Assembly (NCBI RefSeq): GCF_003344045.1
Contig: NZ_QFWX01000004.1
Location: 310,001-374,000 of the forward strand
Origin: Marinobacter vulgaris
GTDB taxonomy: Bacteria; Pseudomonadota; Gammaproteobacteria; Pseudomonadales; Oleiphilaceae
Reading direction: 5' to 3'
Length of the DNA stretch: 64,000 nucleotides
Below are positions 27,017 through 44,627 of this stretch, piece by piece. A program made the translations under genes and the position numbers. The notes under the pieces are model-generated. The model worked only from the letters and a program-made list of their open reading frames with translations, searched no databases and was not told where the DNA came from. The stretch's first letter is position 1, and every line of letters begins with the position of its first letter.

Positions 27017-28381
27017 TGCGGCTACTCGATAGGCCTCGGCCATAGTCGGATAGTTAAAGGTGGTATTAATGAAATAGTTCAGGGAGTTAGCTTCGCCCTC
27101 CTGATTCATGATCGCCTGGCCGATATGAACGATTTCTGCTGCCTGATCCCCAAAGCAGTGGATACCCAGAAGCTGGCGGGTTTCACGATGAAACAGCAGC
27201 TTCAGCATGCCAACCGGGTCCCCGGTAATCTGGGCCCGCGCCAGGTCCTTGAAGAATGCCTGCCCTACTTCGTAGGGGACCTTGGCTTCGGTCAGCTCTC
27301 GCTCGGTTTTGCCAACGGAACTGATTTCCGGAAGGGTATAGATGCCCGTCGGAACATCAGTGACACGACGGAAGTAGTCGTCTTTGACAATGTCGGAAGA
27401 CGCCGAACGGCCCTGATCATAAGCAGCACTGGCTAGACTTGGCCAACCAATAACGTCGCCGGCGGCGTAGATATGCCCCACCTCGGTCCGGTAGTGGTCA
27501 TCCACCGCCAGCTGGCCGCGACCATTGGGGGTGAGCCCGATATTTTCCAGCCCCAGATTTTCCGTGTTACCACTGCGGCCGTTGCACCACAGGAAGGCGT
27601 CCGCCCGAATCTTCTTGCCGGATTTTAGCGACAGCACGATACCGTGGTCATCGCCATCGACAGACTCGTACTCTTCGTTATGGCGGACCAGAACACCGTT
27701 ATTACGGAGGTGATAACTCAGGGCGTCTGATATCTCGTCGTCCAGGAAGGTGAGCAGACGACTGCCCGGGTTGATCAGATCCACTTTTACACCCAGCCCG
27801 GCGAAAATGGACGCATATTCAGAGCCGATAACACCCGCCCCATAGATGATGAGCGTGCGGGGGGTATGAGAAAGATTGAGAATCGTGTCCGAGTTGTAGA
27901 TCCGGTGATGGCGGAAGTCTACGTCAGGCGGAAGATAGGGGCGTGAGCCCGTGGCGATGATGGCCTGTTTGAAACGGACTGTTTCGTGGGACTTGTTACC
28001 ACGAATTTCCAGACGATTGGCATCCACAAAGCGGGCCCGGCCGTTGATCAGATCGACGCGGTTACGCGCGTAAAACTGGGTTCTCAGCTTGACCTGCTTA
28101 CCGATGACTTTCTGTGCGTTCTGCAGAACCCGTGGAAACGAAAACCAGCGCGGCTCACCGATGTCCCGGAACATCTGATTGGTGTTAAAGGTAATGATCT
28201 GTTTGACCGAATGCCGCAGTGCCTTGGAGGGAATAGTGCCCCAGTGAGTGCAGTTACCGCCTACGGTAGGTTTATCCTCAATGATCGCGACGCGTTTACC
28301 ATGTTTCGTCGCATTCATCGCCGCGCCTTCGCCCGAAGGGCCTGCGCCGATAACGACGACGTCGTAATGATGTTCTGCCAT
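26990..28381 (-). CDS. sthA: Soluble pyridine nucleotide transhydrogenase
   Basis: FAD flavoprotein of 463 residues that passes hydride between NADPH and NAD+, mainly disposing of excess NADPH. The N-terminal FAD loop is [14 protein letters not shown]. Where the related lipoamide dehydrogenases have a CxxxxC pair, this protein has [16 protein letters not shown] with a single Cys, the mark of SthA. The second nucleotide loop is [20 protein letters not shown], and the dimerisation domain follows. Convergent with the glycerophosphodiesterase gene. Confidence 0.96.
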   Translation of the reverse strand: MAEHHYDVVVIGAGPSGEGAAMNATKHGKRVAIIEDKPTVGGNCTHWGTIPSKALRHSVKQIITFNTNQMFRDIGEPRWFSFPRVLQNAQKVIGKQVKLRTQFYARNRVDLINGRARFVDANRLEIRGNKSHETVRFKQAIIATGSRPYLPPDVDFRHHRIYNSDTILNLSHTPRTLIIYGAGVIGSEYASIFAGLGVKVDLINPGSRLLTFLDDEISDALSYHLRNNGVLVRHNEEYESVDGDDHGIVLSLKSGKKIRADAFLWCNGRSGNTENLGLENIGLTPNGRGQLAVDDHYRTEVGHIYAAGDVIGWPSLASAAYDQGRSASSDIVKDDYFRRVTDVPTGIYTLPEISSVGKTERELTEAKVPYEVGQAFFKDLARAQITGDPVGMLKLLFHRETRQLLGIHCFGDQAAEIVHIGQAIMNQEGEANSLNYFINTTFNYPTMAEAYRVAALNGLNRIF

Positions 28382-28412
28382 TCTGCAGTGACTCCTTATC
28401 TACGTCGTGAGA

Positions 28413-28470
28413 GAGCCTCTGAAAAACCCTGCCGGCGCGCGCTTACAGGGCAGGCGCTTTTCAGAGGCTC
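28413..28470 (-). terminator. Terminator of the nqr-apbE-nqrM transcript
   Basis: On the minus strand CCTGCC and GGCAGG form a GC-rich stem followed by GTTTTTC. This is nested in a 13-base perfect outer inverted repeat (GAGCCTCTGAAAA / TTTTCAGAGGCTC). It lies 33 bases after the nqrM stop and before sthA. Confidence 0.75.
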
Positions 28471-28502
28471 CCGAATTTTGAAAGTGTTACAGATACGCCG
28501 GA

Positions 28503-28751
28503 TCAGCGGGTCTTTTTGCTGGTGGCCTCGTAGGTGAGTGCCTCCACTGATTTGCCGTCGTTGGCAAGGCGATCATTTTCTTCTTCGCATTTCTGGGTAT
28601 TGCCACCGCAGATATCGCAGGATTTGCTGATGCCCATGGCACCAATACCCCCGCAGGTGCCACTGATAGGTTTGCGACCAAATATAACGCCGACCGACAT
28701 GCCGGCAACCAGCAGTACCACAATTGTCAGAACAAGCAGAAAAGTACCCAT
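28503..28751 (-). CDS. nqrM: Na+-NQR maturation protein NqrM
   Basis: Small 82-residue membrane protein needed for correct assembly of Na+-NQR, apparently by delivering iron to the NqrD/NqrE centre. It has an N-terminal helix (LLVLTIVVLLVAGMSVGVIFG) followed by conserved Cys residues (GTCGGIGAMG, CDICGG, KCEEEN). It is the last gene of the nqr cluster, straight after apbE. Confidence 0.93.
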   Translation of the reverse strand: MGTFLLVLTIVVLLVAGMSVGVIFGRKPISGTCGGIGAMGISKSCDICGGNTQKCEEENDRLANDGKSVEALTYEATSKKTR

Positions 28752-28765
28752 AGTAGGTCTCTCCG

Positions 28766-29815
28766 TTAATGTGTCAGGAACGAGGAGAAGGCCGGCGTGT
28801 AGTCTGTTTCAAACCCGTCTTCACCCCGAACTATAAAATAAGCGGCAATATTTTCGCGAGTGGCAAGTTCCTTTGCCTGCTCGACCCCCATGACATTGAA
28901 AGCGGTCGCCAGTGCGTCTGCCGTCATGCAGTCGCTCGCTATCACCGTGACCGAGGCCAGATTGTGGCGAATCGGTTTGCCACTGTTAGGGTCTATTGTA
29001 TGCGAAAACCGCTCCCCTTCCGATTCGTAATAGTTACGATAGTCTCCGGACGTTGCCATCGCCTGGCTGTCCAGGGCAACCACCCGGTTGATTTCCCGTT
29101 GCTGCGACACCGGCTCTTCAATCGCCAGACGCCAGGCCGACCCATCCGGTTTGCGCCCGGAAACACGAACTTCGCCGCCAATTTCCACCAGAAACGCGGA
29201 TAATCCCTCTGATTCGAGAAACCGCGTAACCGCGTCCACCCCAAACCCCTTCGCAATTGCGGAAAGATCCACGTACTGGTTGGGGCTGGCTCTCAGCGCG
29301 AACGGCTCATCTTTCAGCTCCAGCTTGTCATAGCCGATTTTCTCGAGCAGGGCAGAGAGTTCACGATCATCGGGAACCTGTTCCGGCCGGGCATCCGGCC
29401 CGAACCCCCACAGGTTAACCACCGGACCGATGGTCACGTCGAAGGCTCCGCCAGTGAGCTCGGATACTTCCCTGGCCGTTGTCAGTACCTCATGAAGCGG
29501 CCCGGAGATCCCTGTCCACTGGCTCTGATCTTCCAGGCGGTTGAACCGGGAGAGCTCCGAATCGTCCCGCCAGGTGGACATGGAGGCATCCACGTCCTCG
29601 AGCACCTCTTCGATACCATCCGCCAGATTTTCCAGCCGCTCCTGGTCTTCCCGCAATACCACATTAATATGATATTGCGTGCCAAACACCGGCCCGGATA
29701 TCTCCCAGACTTTTTGCTCTTCTTCAAACGAACAACCCGCCAGCGCGGCAATAGCCAGCACCAAAAAGGCGCCGGCCACAACCACCCTGACGGGTCGTAG
29801 CATACTGGATGTCAT
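28766..29815 (-). CDS. apbE: FAD:protein FMN transferase ApbE
   Basis: Attaches FMN from FAD covalently to Thr residues of NqrB and NqrC. A 349-residue lipoprotein: the signal ends in a lipobox (ALAGC, Cys near 28). Family motifs are FGTQYHINVV, LSRFNR, DVTIGPVVNLWGFGP, VDLSAIAKGFGVD and the metal-binding AVDSQAMATSGDYRNYY-type region (here VALDSQAMATSGDYRNYY). Its place in the nqr operon supports this target. M5 is a possible alternative start. Confidence 0.95.
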   Translation of the reverse strand: MTSSMLRPVRVVVAGAFLVLAIAALAGCSFEEEQKVWEISGPVFGTQYHINVVLREDQERLENLADGIEEVLEDVDASMSTWRDDSELSRFNRLEDQSQWTGISGPLHEVLTTAREVSELTGGAFDVTIGPVVNLWGFGPDARPEQVPDDRELSALLEKIGYDKLELKDEPFALRASPNQYVDLSAIAKGFGVDAVTRFLESEGLSAFLVEIGGEVRVSGRKPDGSAWRLAIEEPVSQQREINRVVALDSQAMATSGDYRNYYESEGERFSHTIDPNSGKPIRHNLASVTVIASDCMTADALATAFNVMGVEQAKELATRENIAAYFIVRGEDGFETDYTPAFSSFLTH

Positions 29816-29824
29816 GTGAGCTGA

Positions 29825-31051
29825 TTAACCCCCGAAATCATCCAGCATGATATTCTCATCTTCCACGCCAAGGTCTTTCAGCATCTTGATGCAGGAAGCG
29901 TTCATGATGGGGGGCCCACACATATAGTACTCGCAGTCTTCAGGAGCCGGATGCTCCTTCAGGTACTTGTCGTAGAGCACATTGTGGATAAAGCCGGTAG
30001 GCCCTTCCCAGTTATCGTTCGGCTGCGGATCCGACAGCGCGACATGCCATTCGAAGTTTTCGTTCTCCTCCGCCAGCATGTCGAAATCTTCCACATAGAA
30101 CATTTCCCGGACACTTCGGGCACCGTACCAGAAGCTGATCTTGCGACTGGAGTTCAGGCGCTTCAACTGGTCAAAGATGTGTGAGCGCATCGGTGCCATA
30201 CCCGCACCACCGCCAATAAACACCATCTCGGCATCCGTCTTTTTGGCGAAGAATTCGCCGAACGGCCCCATAACAGTGATCTTGTCTCCGGGCTTGAGAT
30301 TGAACACATAGCTCGACATGATGCCCGGTGGATGATCCGTACCCGGGGGCGGTGTGGCGATGCGAATGTTAAACTTGAGAACACCCTTCTCTTCCGGGTA
30401 ATTCGCCATGGAATAGGCGCGGATGGTCTCTTCCTTGTTTATGGCCTTGTACCGCCATATGTCGTGCTTGTCCCAGTCTTCGTGAAACTCCTCCTCGATG
30501 TCGAAATCCTTGAAACTGATCTCGTACGGGGGACACTCAAGCTGAACGTAACCGCCGGCACGGAAATCCACTTCCTCGCCTTCCGGAAGCTTCAGTACCA
30601 GTTCCTTGATGAACGTTGCCACGTTGTGGTTGGAAACCACTTCGCATTCCCACTTCTGGACGCCAAAGAACTCCTCCGGCACCTCAACCTTCATGTCCTG
30701 TTTTACCGGCACCTGGCACGACAGACGCCAGCCTTCCTTCTCTTCACGGTTGGTGAAGTGGGTTTTCTCCGTTGGCAGCATGGCACCGCCACCTTCCAGG
30801 ACCTTGCACTTGCATTGGGCGCAGGTACCACCACCACCGCAGGCGGAGGACAGGAAAATGCCATTGCTGGCCAGAGTGCCCAGAAGCTTGCTGCCCGCTT
30901 CCGTTTTGAGTGTGTGTTCTGGATCATCGTTAATTTCGATGGTCACATCACCGGTACTTACCAGCCTGGACCGTGCCGCGAGTATGACCGCGACAAGAGC
31001 CAGAACGATAACGGTGAACATGACCACGCCGAGAATAATTTCTGTATTCAT
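29825..31051 (-). CDS. nqrF: Na+-NQR subunit F
   Basis: NADH-input subunit of 408 residues. An N-terminal transmembrane helix is followed by a ferredoxin domain with [17 protein letters not shown] plus a fourth Cys in RLSCQVPV, binding one 2Fe-2S cluster. The FAD domain contains [11 protein letters not shown], and the NADH domain has [14 protein letters not shown] and CGPPIMN. Electrons pass NADH to FAD to 2Fe-2S and on into the membrane subunits. Confidence 0.98.
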   Translation of the reverse strand: MNTEIILGVVMFTVIVLALVAVILAARSRLVSTGDVTIEINDDPEHTLKTEAGSKLLGTLASNGIFLSSACGGGGTCAQCKCKVLEGGGAMLPTEKTHFTNREEKEGWRLSCQVPVKQDMKVEVPEEFFGVQKWECEVVSNHNVATFIKELVLKLPEGEEVDFRAGGYVQLECPPYEISFKDFDIEEEFHEDWDKHDIWRYKAINKEETIRAYSMANYPEEKGVLKFNIRIATPPPGTDHPPGIMSSYVFNLKPGDKITVMGPFGEFFAKKTDAEMVFIGGGAGMAPMRSHIFDQLKRLNSSRKISFWYGARSVREMFYVEDFDMLAEENENFEWHVALSDPQPNDNWEGPTGFIHNVLYDKYLKEHPAPEDCEYYMCGPPIMNASCIKMLKDLGVEDENIMLDDFGG

Positions 31052-31088
31052 GGTCTCGCCTTTTCGTTAAACCGAATCACCGGGTTGG

Positions 31089-31697
31089 TTACAGTGAGAT
31101 ACCTGAGAACGACATGAAGCCCAGGGACATCAGACCGACCGTAATGAAGGTGATACCCAAGCCACGCAGGCCCTCCGGGACGTCACTGTACTTGAGCTTT
31201 TCACGGATTCCAGCCAGGGCAATAATCGCCAGCGCCCAGCCGACACCCGCACCAAACCCATATACCACGCTTTCACCAAAGGTATAGTCACGCTCTACCA
31301 TGAACAGTGAGGCGCCCAGAATCGCGCAGTTCACTGTGATCAACGGCAAAAACACACCAAGCGCCGCATACAGCGCCGGAATGTACTTGTCCATGACCAT
31401 TTCCATGATCTGGATAAGCGCGGCTATGACTCCAATATACGTAAGCAGGCCCAAAAAGCTCAGGTCAACATTGGGCAGCCCCGCCCACTCCAGCGCACCT
31501 TCCCGGAGAATTGTGTTATAGAGCAGGTTGTTCACCGGAACGGTTATCGTCAACACCACGATAACGGCAACGCCAAGGCCGGCGGCTGCCTCGATCTTCT
31601 TGGAGATCGCCAGGAAGGTACACATCCCCAGGAAGAAGGCCAGCGCCATGTTCTCAACGAAAATAGCCTTCAGAATAAGACTGATATAATGTTCCAT
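31089..31697 (-). CDS. nqrE: Na+-NQR subunit E
   Basis: Integral membrane subunit of 202 residues with six hydrophobic helices. It begins [21 protein letters not shown] and contains [16 protein letters not shown] and [11 protein letters not shown], whose Cys residues with those of NqrD bind the intramembrane iron centre. The start codon overlaps the nqrD stop by one base (TGATG). Confidence 0.97.
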   Translation of the reverse strand: MEHYISLILKAIFVENMALAFFLGMCTFLAISKKIEAAAGLGVAVIVVLTITVPVNNLLYNTILREGALEWAGLPNVDLSFLGLLTYIGVIAALIQIMEMVMDKYIPALYAALGVFLPLITVNCAILGASLFMVERDYTFGESVVYGFGAGVGWALAIIALAGIREKLKYSDVPEGLRGLGITFITVGLMSLGFMSFSGISL

Positions 31698-32362
31698 CAG
31701 AAGGCCTCCTTAACCGTATGACGGGACATTTTGAAGTCGGGCTCTTCTACCTGTTCCGGCTTCCAGACCCGCAGACCCCAGATGGCCAGACCAATGATAA
31801 AGAACGCACTCGGCGGCAGCAGCAACAGACCGTTGGGAATGTACCAGCCACCTTCGTTGACGACCGGCATCAGGGACACGCCAAACAGCGAGCCGGCACC
31901 CAGCAGTTCACGGAAGAAAGCTACAAAGATAAGTAATACTGAGTAGCCCAGACCGTTACCAATGCCATCCAGGAAACTCAGCCAGGGGCCATTCTTCATG
32001 GCGAAGCCTTCAGCACGCCCCATAACGATACAGTTTGTGATAATCAGACCAACGAATACCGAGAGCTGCTTGCTGATTTCGTAGGCATAGGCCTTCAGAA
32101 GCTGATCAACCACGATAACCAGGGAGGCGATGATAGTCATCTGCACGATAATCCGGATACTGCCCGGAATCTGCGTGCGGACCAGCGATACCGCCAGGTT
32201 GGAGAACGCCGTTACCGCGATAACCGCCGCACACATGACCAGGGTCACGTTCATGCTCGTGGTTACCGCCAGCGCCGAGCAGATACCCAGTATCTGCAGC
32301 GCAATCGGGTTGTTACTGAAAATCGGTTCGAACAGAACCTGTTTGGCTGACGAGTCTGCCAT
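31697..32362 (-). CDS. nqrD: Na+-NQR subunit D
   Basis: Integral membrane subunit of 221 residues related to NqrE and RnfA/E. Motifs are [17 protein letters not shown] and [13 protein letters not shown], with Cys residues in LGICSALAV and [10 protein letters not shown] that help bind the iron centre shared with NqrE. Starts 2 bases after the nqrC stop. Confidence 0.97.
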   Translation of the reverse strand: MADSSAKQVLFEPIFSNNPIALQILGICSALAVTTSMNVTLVMCAAVIAVTAFSNLAVSLVRTQIPGSIRIIVQMTIIASLVIVVDQLLKAYAYEISKQLSVFVGLIITNCIVMGRAEGFAMKNGPWLSFLDGIGNGLGYSVLLIFVAFFRELLGAGSLFGVSLMPVVNEGGWYIPNGLLLLPPSAFFIIGLAIWGLRVWKPEQVEEPDFKMSRHTVKEAF

Positions 32363-32364
32363 GA

Positions 32365-33168
32365 TCAGACCTCCCCTTGACGAAGTTTTTGCAGATAGGG
32401 TTCAAAGCCCTGGTCACCCATCCAGTAGTTGACCAGGTTTTCCACACCGCGACTGGTCAGGGTCGCACCGGATAGCGCGTCAACCTTGTGCTCCTTGTTG
32501 GCTGCGTCCGAGCTGACACCACCTTTGACAAGACGGATCTGAGGCTCCTCAAACTCATCGTCGTAGACTTGCTTGCCCACCCACTGACGCTTCCAGCGCG
32601 GATTGTCGACTTCCCCACCAAGGCCCGGTGTTTCGGCGTGGTCATAAAACCCCAGCCCTTCGATGGTATTGGCATCGCCTTCCAGCGAGACAAATCCGTA
32701 AAGCGTTGACCACAGACCGTAGCCATGAATCGGCAGCACCACACGAACCAGTTCGCCGTCTTCCTCCAGGGTGAACACCTTGGCGACGTTCGGGCGGCGC
32801 TTGATGCCTGCCTTGTCGGCTGCCGACAGGATGTTGGTTGACATCTCCGGATCAGATGACGCTTTGTACATGTCGTACTTCATGGGGTCTTCGACACCAA
32901 CTGCTGACGGCTCCACGTACTCGCCGGTATCAAGATCCACCAGGCGTACCGTGAAACGGGAAAATTCCTCCTCAATCTCATCGGCACTGGCACCGGACTC
33001 CAACATACCGGCTGCCGCAAGCATGTTCGAGCGCAGGTCCAGATTCTGGTTTTTGACCTGCGCCGGGCGGAGCATTACTGCAGCAGTGGAAACCACGACA
33101 GAGAAGGCAATACTCAGCACCAGCGCGACCATCAGCGTTCTGGAGACAGTTTCTTTAGCTTTAGCCAC
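32365..33168 (-). CDS. nqrC: Na+-NQR subunit C
   Basis: Membrane-anchored flavoprotein of 267 residues. The best start is GTG 33168, with GGAGG 7 bases upstream; the frame runs further back into nqrB. One N-terminal helix ([21 protein letters not shown]) is followed by a periplasmic FMN-binding domain. The covalent FMN is carried on the Thr of [12 protein letters not shown] near the C-terminus. The start overlaps nqrB by 8 bases. Confidence 0.96.
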   Translation of the reverse strand: MAKAKETVSRTLMVALVLSIAFSVVVSTAAVMLRPAQVKNQNLDLRSNMLAAAGMLESGASADEIEEEFSRFTVRLVDLDTGEYVEPSAVGVEDPMKYDMYKASSDPEMSTNILSAADKAGIKRRPNVAKVFTLEEDGELVRVVLPIHGYGLWSTLYGFVSLEGDANTIEGLGFYDHAETPGLGGEVDNPRWKRQWVGKQVYDDEFEEPQIRLVKGGVSSDAANKEHKVDALSGATLTSRGVENLVNYWMGDQGFEPYLQKLRQGEV

Positions 33169-34366
33169 GTGCGAGCCTCCGTTTGATATTGGCCTGAACC
33201 ACATAGTGATCCATCAGCGGTGCAAAGAGGTTGGCAAACAGGATCGCCAGCATGATGCCTTCCGGGAACGCCGGGTTGATCACCCGGATCAGCACGGTCA
33301 TAACACCTACCAGGATGCCGAAGCACCAGCGGCCGGTATCGGTCATGGCAGCCGACACAGGATCCGTCGCCATGAACATCATACCGAAGGCAAATCCGCC
33401 CATGACAAGATGCCAGTGTGCCGGCACCGCGAACATGGGATTGGTTTCCGAACCGATCACGTTAAGCAGCAGCGACATACCAATCATGCCGATCAACACA
33501 CCCCCGACAATGCGGTAGGAGGCAATCTTCATAACCAGCAGAATGATACCGCCTGCCAGCACCGCCAGCGTTGACGTCTCGCCCATGGAGCCCTGGATGG
33601 AGCCCATGAATGCAGACATCCAGCCGATCTGTGTTTCCAGGGCCTCCAGGCCACCGCTGGCTGCCCAGCTCAATGCGGTTGCACCGCTGAAACCATCAAC
33701 GGCCGTCCACACCGTGTCACCGGAAATCTGTGCCGGGTACGCAAAGTAGAGGAAGGCACGGCCGGTGAGGGCCGGGTTGAGGAAGTTCTTGCCGGTACCG
33801 CCAAACACTTCTTTGCCGATAACCACACCAAAGGTGATGCCCAGCGCCACCTGCCAGAGGGGAATGGTTGGCGGACAGATCAGTGCAAAAAGCACGGAAG
33901 TCACAAAGAACCCTTCGTTCACCTCATGCCGGCGAACGGTCGCAAACAGCACTTCCCAGAAGCCACCGACCACGAAGGTGACAAAGTAAATGGGCACGAA
34001 GTAGGCCATGCCATAGACGAAGTTGTCCCAGACACTGGCGGCGTTGTTACCGGCCAGGGCGCTGATAAAGGCTGTGCGCAGCCCCCCGTCTCCCATCAGG
34101 GCATCCGGGTTTTCAGCCAGATAGCTGTTGGCCTGGAAACCGATATTCCACATACCGAAGAACATGGCGGGGAAGGTGCATAGCCACACCGTGATCATGA
34201 TCCGCTTGAGATCAATGCCATCCCGCACATGTGAGGTGGTCGACGTTACACTCGCCGGCGAATAGAAAATGGTATCCACCGCCTCGTAAAGCGCATACCA
34301 GCGCTCGTACTTGCCACCTTTTTCGAAGTGGTGCTCGATACCATCGAGAAACTGTCGGATTGCCAT
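33161..34366 (-). CDS. nqrB: Na+-NQR subunit B
   Basis: Large membrane subunit of 401 residues, starting [18 protein letters not shown]. About ten helices; it carries a covalent FMN on the Thr in [13 protein letters not shown] near residue 220 and, in characterised enzymes, riboflavin and the sodium path. [14 protein letters not shown] (here [16 protein letters not shown]) and [16 protein letters not shown] are conserved. Confidence 0.98.
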   Translation of the reverse strand: MAIRQFLDGIEHHFEKGGKYERWYALYEAVDTIFYSPASVTSTTSHVRDGIDLKRIMITVWLCTFPAMFFGMWNIGFQANSYLAENPDALMGDGGLRTAFISALAGNNAASVWDNFVYGMAYFVPIYFVTFVVGGFWEVLFATVRRHEVNEGFFVTSVLFALICPPTIPLWQVALGITFGVVIGKEVFGGTGKNFLNPALTGRAFLYFAYPAQISGDTVWTAVDGFSGATALSWAASGGLEALETQIGWMSAFMGSIQGSMGETSTLAVLAGGIILLVMKIASYRIVGGVLIGMIGMSLLLNVIGSETNPMFAVPAHWHLVMGGFAFGMMFMATDPVSAAMTDTGRWCFGILVGVMTVLIRVINPAFPEGIMLAILFANLFAPLMDHYVVQANIKRRLARG

Positions 34367-34370
34367 CGTT

Positions 34371-35717
34371 TTAGCCCTCGATCTCGATTCGGGTCAGGTT
34401 CTCACGGAGAATCGGACCGTACTCGTATTTACCCGGGCACACGAAGGTGCACAATGCCAGATCTTCTTCATCCAGCTCCAGCGCACCCAGTTTTTGTGCC
34501 ACTTCGGTGTCGCCGACAATCAACGACCGCAACAACTGAGTCGGCAGAATGTCCAGCGGCATGATCTTTTCGTAAACACCCACCGGCACCATCGCCCGCT
34601 CACTGCCGTTGGTCGTGGTTGTCATATTGAACCGCTTGCCGCCGACCAGCTTGGACAGATAGATGTTCATAACCGAGAACTTGTTAGCTCCCGGTGACAG
34701 CCAGCCCATAAACTCCCGCTTGTTGCCTTCCTCCAGAATCGATATCTGATTGGCAAAGCGACCGAGATAGGCACAGGGCCCGTCACCACGACGACCACCA
34801 AAAACCGAACCGGAAATTGTGCGAACCTCGCAGTCTGTCGCAACTTCGCCATCCAGAAGTTCGGTCAGACTGGCACCAATGCGGGTACGGATCAGGCGCG
34901 GCTTCAATGCTTTTGGGCCACCGACTGCAACTACCCTGTCGACGGGCAACTCACCGGTTTCGAACAGCCTGGCAATGTCGATTACGTCCTGATAGCCGAT
35001 GCTCCAAACCACCTTGTCACCGGCAATAGGGTCAAGATAATGGATATGGGTGCCAACATTGCCTGCGGGATGAACGCCATCAAACTGCTGCACCTCTACC
35101 TGGTCGTCAGAAGGAACCGGCACATCGGAACCGGGCTTGCCGGTCACAAAGACCTTGCCATTCGTCAGTTTGGTGAGAATCTTCAGGCCCTGCTCAAAAG
35201 CAGCTCCGTTTTCACGGATGATGACCGTGGGGTCCGCCGCCAGCGGGTTGGTGTCCATCACCGAGACAAATATGGAATGCGGTGCCGAGTCAATCTCGGG
35301 TACCTTGCTGTAGGGTCGGGTCTTGAAGGTCGCCCATAAACCTGACTCAACCAGGTTGTCAACGACTTGCTGGCGCTCAAGGCCGGCGATATCGGAAGCG
35401 TTGAAGCGCGCAAACGTTTCAGCGTCGTCACCATCAATTTCGATGACAACCGACTGGAACACGCGGCGCTCACCGCGATTGATTTCCTTGACCACACCGG
35501 CTGCCGGTGAGGTGTAACGAACGCCTTCGGTCTTCTTGTCCGTAAACAGCAGCGTACCGCGCTTTACACGATCCCCTTCTTTCACAACCATTGTCGGCTT
35601 CATGCCGATGTAGTCAAAACCGATCAATGCCACGTGGCGAACGGGTTTGCCGTCAGTAATGGTCTGCTCAGGGGCGCCGCTGATGGGAAGATCCAGGCCT
35701 TTTTTGATCTTGATCAT
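34371..35717 (-). CDS. nqrA: Na+-NQR subunit A
   Basis: Cytoplasmic-side subunit of 448 residues that takes part in ubiquinone binding. The start at ATG 35717 gives [18 protein letters not shown], with GAGG before it. [43 protein letters not shown] and the C-terminal [21 protein letters not shown] are standard for NqrA. First gene of the operon nqrABCDEF-apbE-nqrM, all read on the minus strand. Confidence 0.98.
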   Translation of the reverse strand: MIKIKKGLDLPISGAPEQTITDGKPVRHVALIGFDYIGMKPTMVVKEGDRVKRGTLLFTDKKTEGVRYTSPAAGVVKEINRGERRVFQSVVIEIDGDDAETFARFNASDIAGLERQQVVDNLVESGLWATFKTRPYSKVPEIDSAPHSIFVSVMDTNPLAADPTVIIRENGAAFEQGLKILTKLTNGKVFVTGKPGSDVPVPSDDQVEVQQFDGVHPAGNVGTHIHYLDPIAGDKVVWSIGYQDVIDIARLFETGELPVDRVVAVGGPKALKPRLIRTRIGASLTELLDGEVATDCEVRTISGSVFGGRRGDGPCAYLGRFANQISILEEGNKREFMGWLSPGANKFSVMNIYLSKLVGGKRFNMTTTTNGSERAMVPVGVYEKIMPLDILPTQLLRSLIVGDTEVAQKLGALELDEEDLALCTFVCPGKYEYGPILRENLTRIEIEG

Positions 35718-35838
35718 TAGCCTCATCCAATCATCAGAAACTGTTCGATGGATTTATAACGCCCGACGCTTGCGGCCCAGTTAACCGGCTACAGAGCGCG
35801 ATGGGAAGCGGATGTCAGACGTACCCAAAATCGCGCCA

Positions 35839-35867
35839 ATTATAGAGATTAAGGAATACTATTTCCA
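35839..35867 (-). promoter_or_regulatory. Sigma70 promoter of the nqr operon
   Basis: On the minus strand a perfect -10 TATAAT follows TGGAAA by 17 bases, leaving a leader of about 115 bases before nqrA. The -35 match is weak, which suggests help from an activator or an AT-rich upstream element. Confidence 0.7.
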
Positions 35868-35925
35868 CCAGAAACCCCAGGGAGTTTGTGTGCAAGCGTA
35901 CAGACAGAATGATTTATAGACAGCC

Positions 35926-35962
35926 AAAAAGAAACCCCGACCGCAAAAACGATCGAGGTTTC
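35926..35962 (-). terminator. Intrinsic terminator of gap
   Basis: On the minus strand GAAACCTCGA and TCGGGGTTTC form a stem with one mismatch, followed by TTTTT. It lies 30 bases after the gap stop. Confidence 0.8.
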
Positions 35963-35991
35963 CCTGTCATGCTTGACTTAGCGACCTTTGA

Positions 35992-37461
35992 TCAGTCCCT
36001 GGCCCGCTTCGGGAAGATCGGGTAGGTCACCCCCGCCATCTGATTGACCACACGGACGACCTGGGCGCTGTAGCCCGCCTCATTGTCATACCACACGTAT
36101 AGAATTAGACGCTTGCCATTGGCGATGGTTGCCTGGGCATCCACGATACCGGCATGACGCGATCCTACGAAGTCGGTAGAGACGACTTCCGGCGAATTAA
36201 CGAAATCGATCTGCTTCTGCAACTCTGAGTGCAGCGCCATGTCGCGAAGGTACTCGTTGACCCCCTCGACGGTTACCTCTTTCTCAAGGTTGAGGTTCAG
36301 AATGGCCATGGACACGTTTGGTGTCGGCACACGAATTGCGTTCCCGGACAGTTTCCCCTTGAGCTCAGGCAGCGCCTTGGCAACGGCCTTGGCGGCCCCT
36401 GTTTCGGTAATTACCATGTTCAGAGGCGCACTGCGACCGCGGCGGCTGCCCTTGTGGTAGTTGTCGATCAGGTTCTGGTCGTTGGTGTAGGAATGAACCG
36501 TTTCAACATGACCGTCCTCGACACCGTATTCGTCCACAATCGCCTTCAGCACCGGGGTGATGGCGTTGGTGGTGCAGGACGCTGCGGAGAGGATACGATC
36601 CTCGTCGGTGATCCAGTCGTTATTGATGCCATGAACGATATTCTTGATGTCGCCCTTGCCTGGCGCGGTCAGCATGACCCGGCTGACGCCTTTAGATTTC
36701 AGATGCAGACCGAGCCCGGCCTCATCGCGCCAGATGCCGGTATTATCAATAACAATGGCATTGTTGATGCCGTATTGGGTGTAATCCACCTGATCCGGGC
36801 CGGGAGAATAAATCACCTTGATGAAATTGCCATTGGCAATCAGTGCGCAATTTTCTTCATCCACGGTGATGGTGCCGTTGAACGGGCCGTGAACGGAGTC
36901 GCGACGCAACAGGCTGGCGCGTTTCTGGAGGTCGTTTTCGGCACCTCCCTGACGGACAACGATGGCCCGCAGGCGAAGGTTGTTACCACCACCGGCCTTT
37001 TCAATAAGGATACGGGCCAGCAGGCGACCGATCCGGCCGAAACCATAAAGAACAATGTCTTTGGTGTCGTTTTCCGCGTCTTCTTCCGACTGCGTCTGGT
37101 ACTGGCCCACAATCGGACCAATTTCCCGCTGCAGGAACTCTTCAAGGGAGCCGCCTTCTTCCTTGAATTTCACGGCGAGCTTGCCAATATCAACGTGGCC
37201 GCGCCCCAGATCCATTTTATCCATCGCCTGCAGGATGGGCAGGGTGTTGTGGACTGACAGCTCGCTGTCTTCTACCTGGCGCACAAAACGGTGTGCCCGA
37301 ATGATACCGATAACCGACTGGTTAATGATGGACCGGCCGTAAACAGACGTAACCACGTTATTTTTACGGTAGAGGCGACCGATCAGCGGAATCATGGCTT
37401 CCGCGGTAGACTCTCTTTCCGTCCAGTTAGACAGGTGCTGATTGATCTGTTCGTGACTCAC
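35992..37461 (-). CDS. Long-form glyceraldehyde-3-phosphate dehydrogenase
   Basis: Converts glyceraldehyde 3-phosphate and phosphate to 1,3-bisphosphoglycerate. It has 489 residues, against about 335 for ordinary Gap: an N-terminal extension of about 130 residues (MSHEQINQHLSNWTERESTAEAMIPLIG...) precedes the nucleotide-binding YGFGRIGRLLARIL. The catalytic Cys is in SAASCTTNAITPVLK, and the C-terminal WYDNEAGYSAQVVRVV is normal. The same long form lies beside mfd in Pseudomonas. Cofactor preference cannot be read reliably; a gluconeogenic, NADP-linked role is possible. Its promoter and terminator are both visible. Confidence 0.93.
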   Translation of the reverse strand: MSHEQINQHLSNWTERESTAEAMIPLIGRLYRKNNVVTSVYGRSIINQSVIGIIRAHRFVRQVEDSELSVHNTLPILQAMDKMDLGRGHVDIGKLAVKFKEEGGSLEEFLQREIGPIVGQYQTQSEEDAENDTKDIVLYGFGRIGRLLARILIEKAGGGNNLRLRAIVVRQGGAENDLQKRASLLRRDSVHGPFNGTITVDEENCALIANGNFIKVIYSPGPDQVDYTQYGINNAIVIDNTGIWRDEAGLGLHLKSKGVSRVMLTAPGKGDIKNIVHGINNDWITDEDRILSAASCTTNAITPVLKAIVDEYGVEDGHVETVHSYTNDQNLIDNYHKGSRRGRSAPLNMVITETGAAKAVAKALPELKGKLSGNAIRVPTPNVSMAILNLNLEKEVTVEGVNEYLRDMALHSELQKQIDFVNSPEVVSTDFVGSRHAGIVDAQATIANGKRLILYVWYDNEAGYSAQVVRVVNQMAGVTYPIFPKRARD

Positions 37462-37502
37462 GCTTGAACCTCTGCAGTTGGAACCTGGAAAAATGGGCCC
37501 AC

Positions 37503-37531
37503 ATTATCCAACGTTATTACTCAGACAGCAA
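37503..37531 (-). promoter_or_regulatory. Sigma70 promoter of gap
   Basis: On the minus strand TTGCTG (-35) and GATAAT (-10) are spaced by 17 bases, and the -10 is about 41 bases before the gap start. Confidence 0.7.
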
Positions 37532-37657
37532 ATGCGGCCCGGTGCCTCTTTGTAACTATGCGGTGCCTGCGTCATGACAGCGCAACGTCTGGCCGGTAGA
37601 ATACCGGCCTCGCAGACACCCCAGCCGAAGACACTTCCCAGGAGAAAGACCCGACCC

Positions 37658-41167
<3,510 letters not shown>

Positions 41168-41190
41168 CACGCCCGGCCCAGAGGCCCCTG

Positions 41191-44076
<2,886 letters not shown>

Positions 44077-44093
44077 CGGTCTTCTCGGTCCCG

Positions 44094-44627
44094 TCAGTTC
44101 AATGATGAGCTTTGGCGAATCAACACCGGTATCCCGGGTTTCACCCGGTCGTACAAATCGATCACATCGGTGTTTCGCATGCGGATACAGCCATGGGAAC
44201 GCGGAACCCCCATAGGCTCGGTATCCGGCGTGCCGTGAATGTATATGAAGCGGCGGAAACTATCGACCCCGGGGCCCCGGTTTTTACCGGACTCAAGACC
44301 ACACAGCCAGAGGATGCGGGACAGTATCCAGTCCCTTTCGGGAAACGTCTGGGCAAGCTTTGCCGAATACACTTCTCCGGTTGGTCTGCGGGCGATAAAG
44401 ACGGTGTTCTGGGTCTCACCGCCACCGATCATTGCACGGATATAATGACGCCCCCTGGGTGTACAGCCGCTGCTCTGGCGCTCGCCGGGGCCGTTAAGTG
44501 CCGTGGAGACGGGATAGAACATGGGGGATGAGGTGTCTTGCGGGAACAGCGTCAGTGTCTGTGTGACCAGGTCGATTTCAATTCGCGGCACTGCCTCTGG
44601 CATTGAGGGGAATTCAGAATCACTTGG
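44094..44627 (-). CDS. L,D-transpeptidase (YkuD domain)
   Basis: YkuD-domain protein with the catalytic motif spread over YIHGTPDTEPMGVPRSHGCIRM (His, Ser-His-Gly-Cys; the Cys is the nucleophile). Such enzymes cross-link peptidoglycan or attach proteins to it. It has about 177 residues if it starts at ATG 44627 (GGGAG upstream); a further start at 44657 is possible. Neither start gives a signal peptide, which is unusual for a periplasmic enzyme, so the true start or the export route is uncertain. It lies between the MscS gene and psrA. Confidence 0.85.
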   Translation of the reverse strand, partial: PSDSEFPSMPEAVPRIEIDLVTQTLTLFPQDTSSPMFYPVSTALNGPGERQSSGCTPRGRHYIRAMIGGGETQNTVFIARRPTGEVYSAKLAQTFPERDWILSRILWLCGLESGKNRGPGVDSFRRFIYIHGTPDTEPMGVPRSHGCIRMRNTDVIDLYDRVKPGIPVLIRQSSSLN

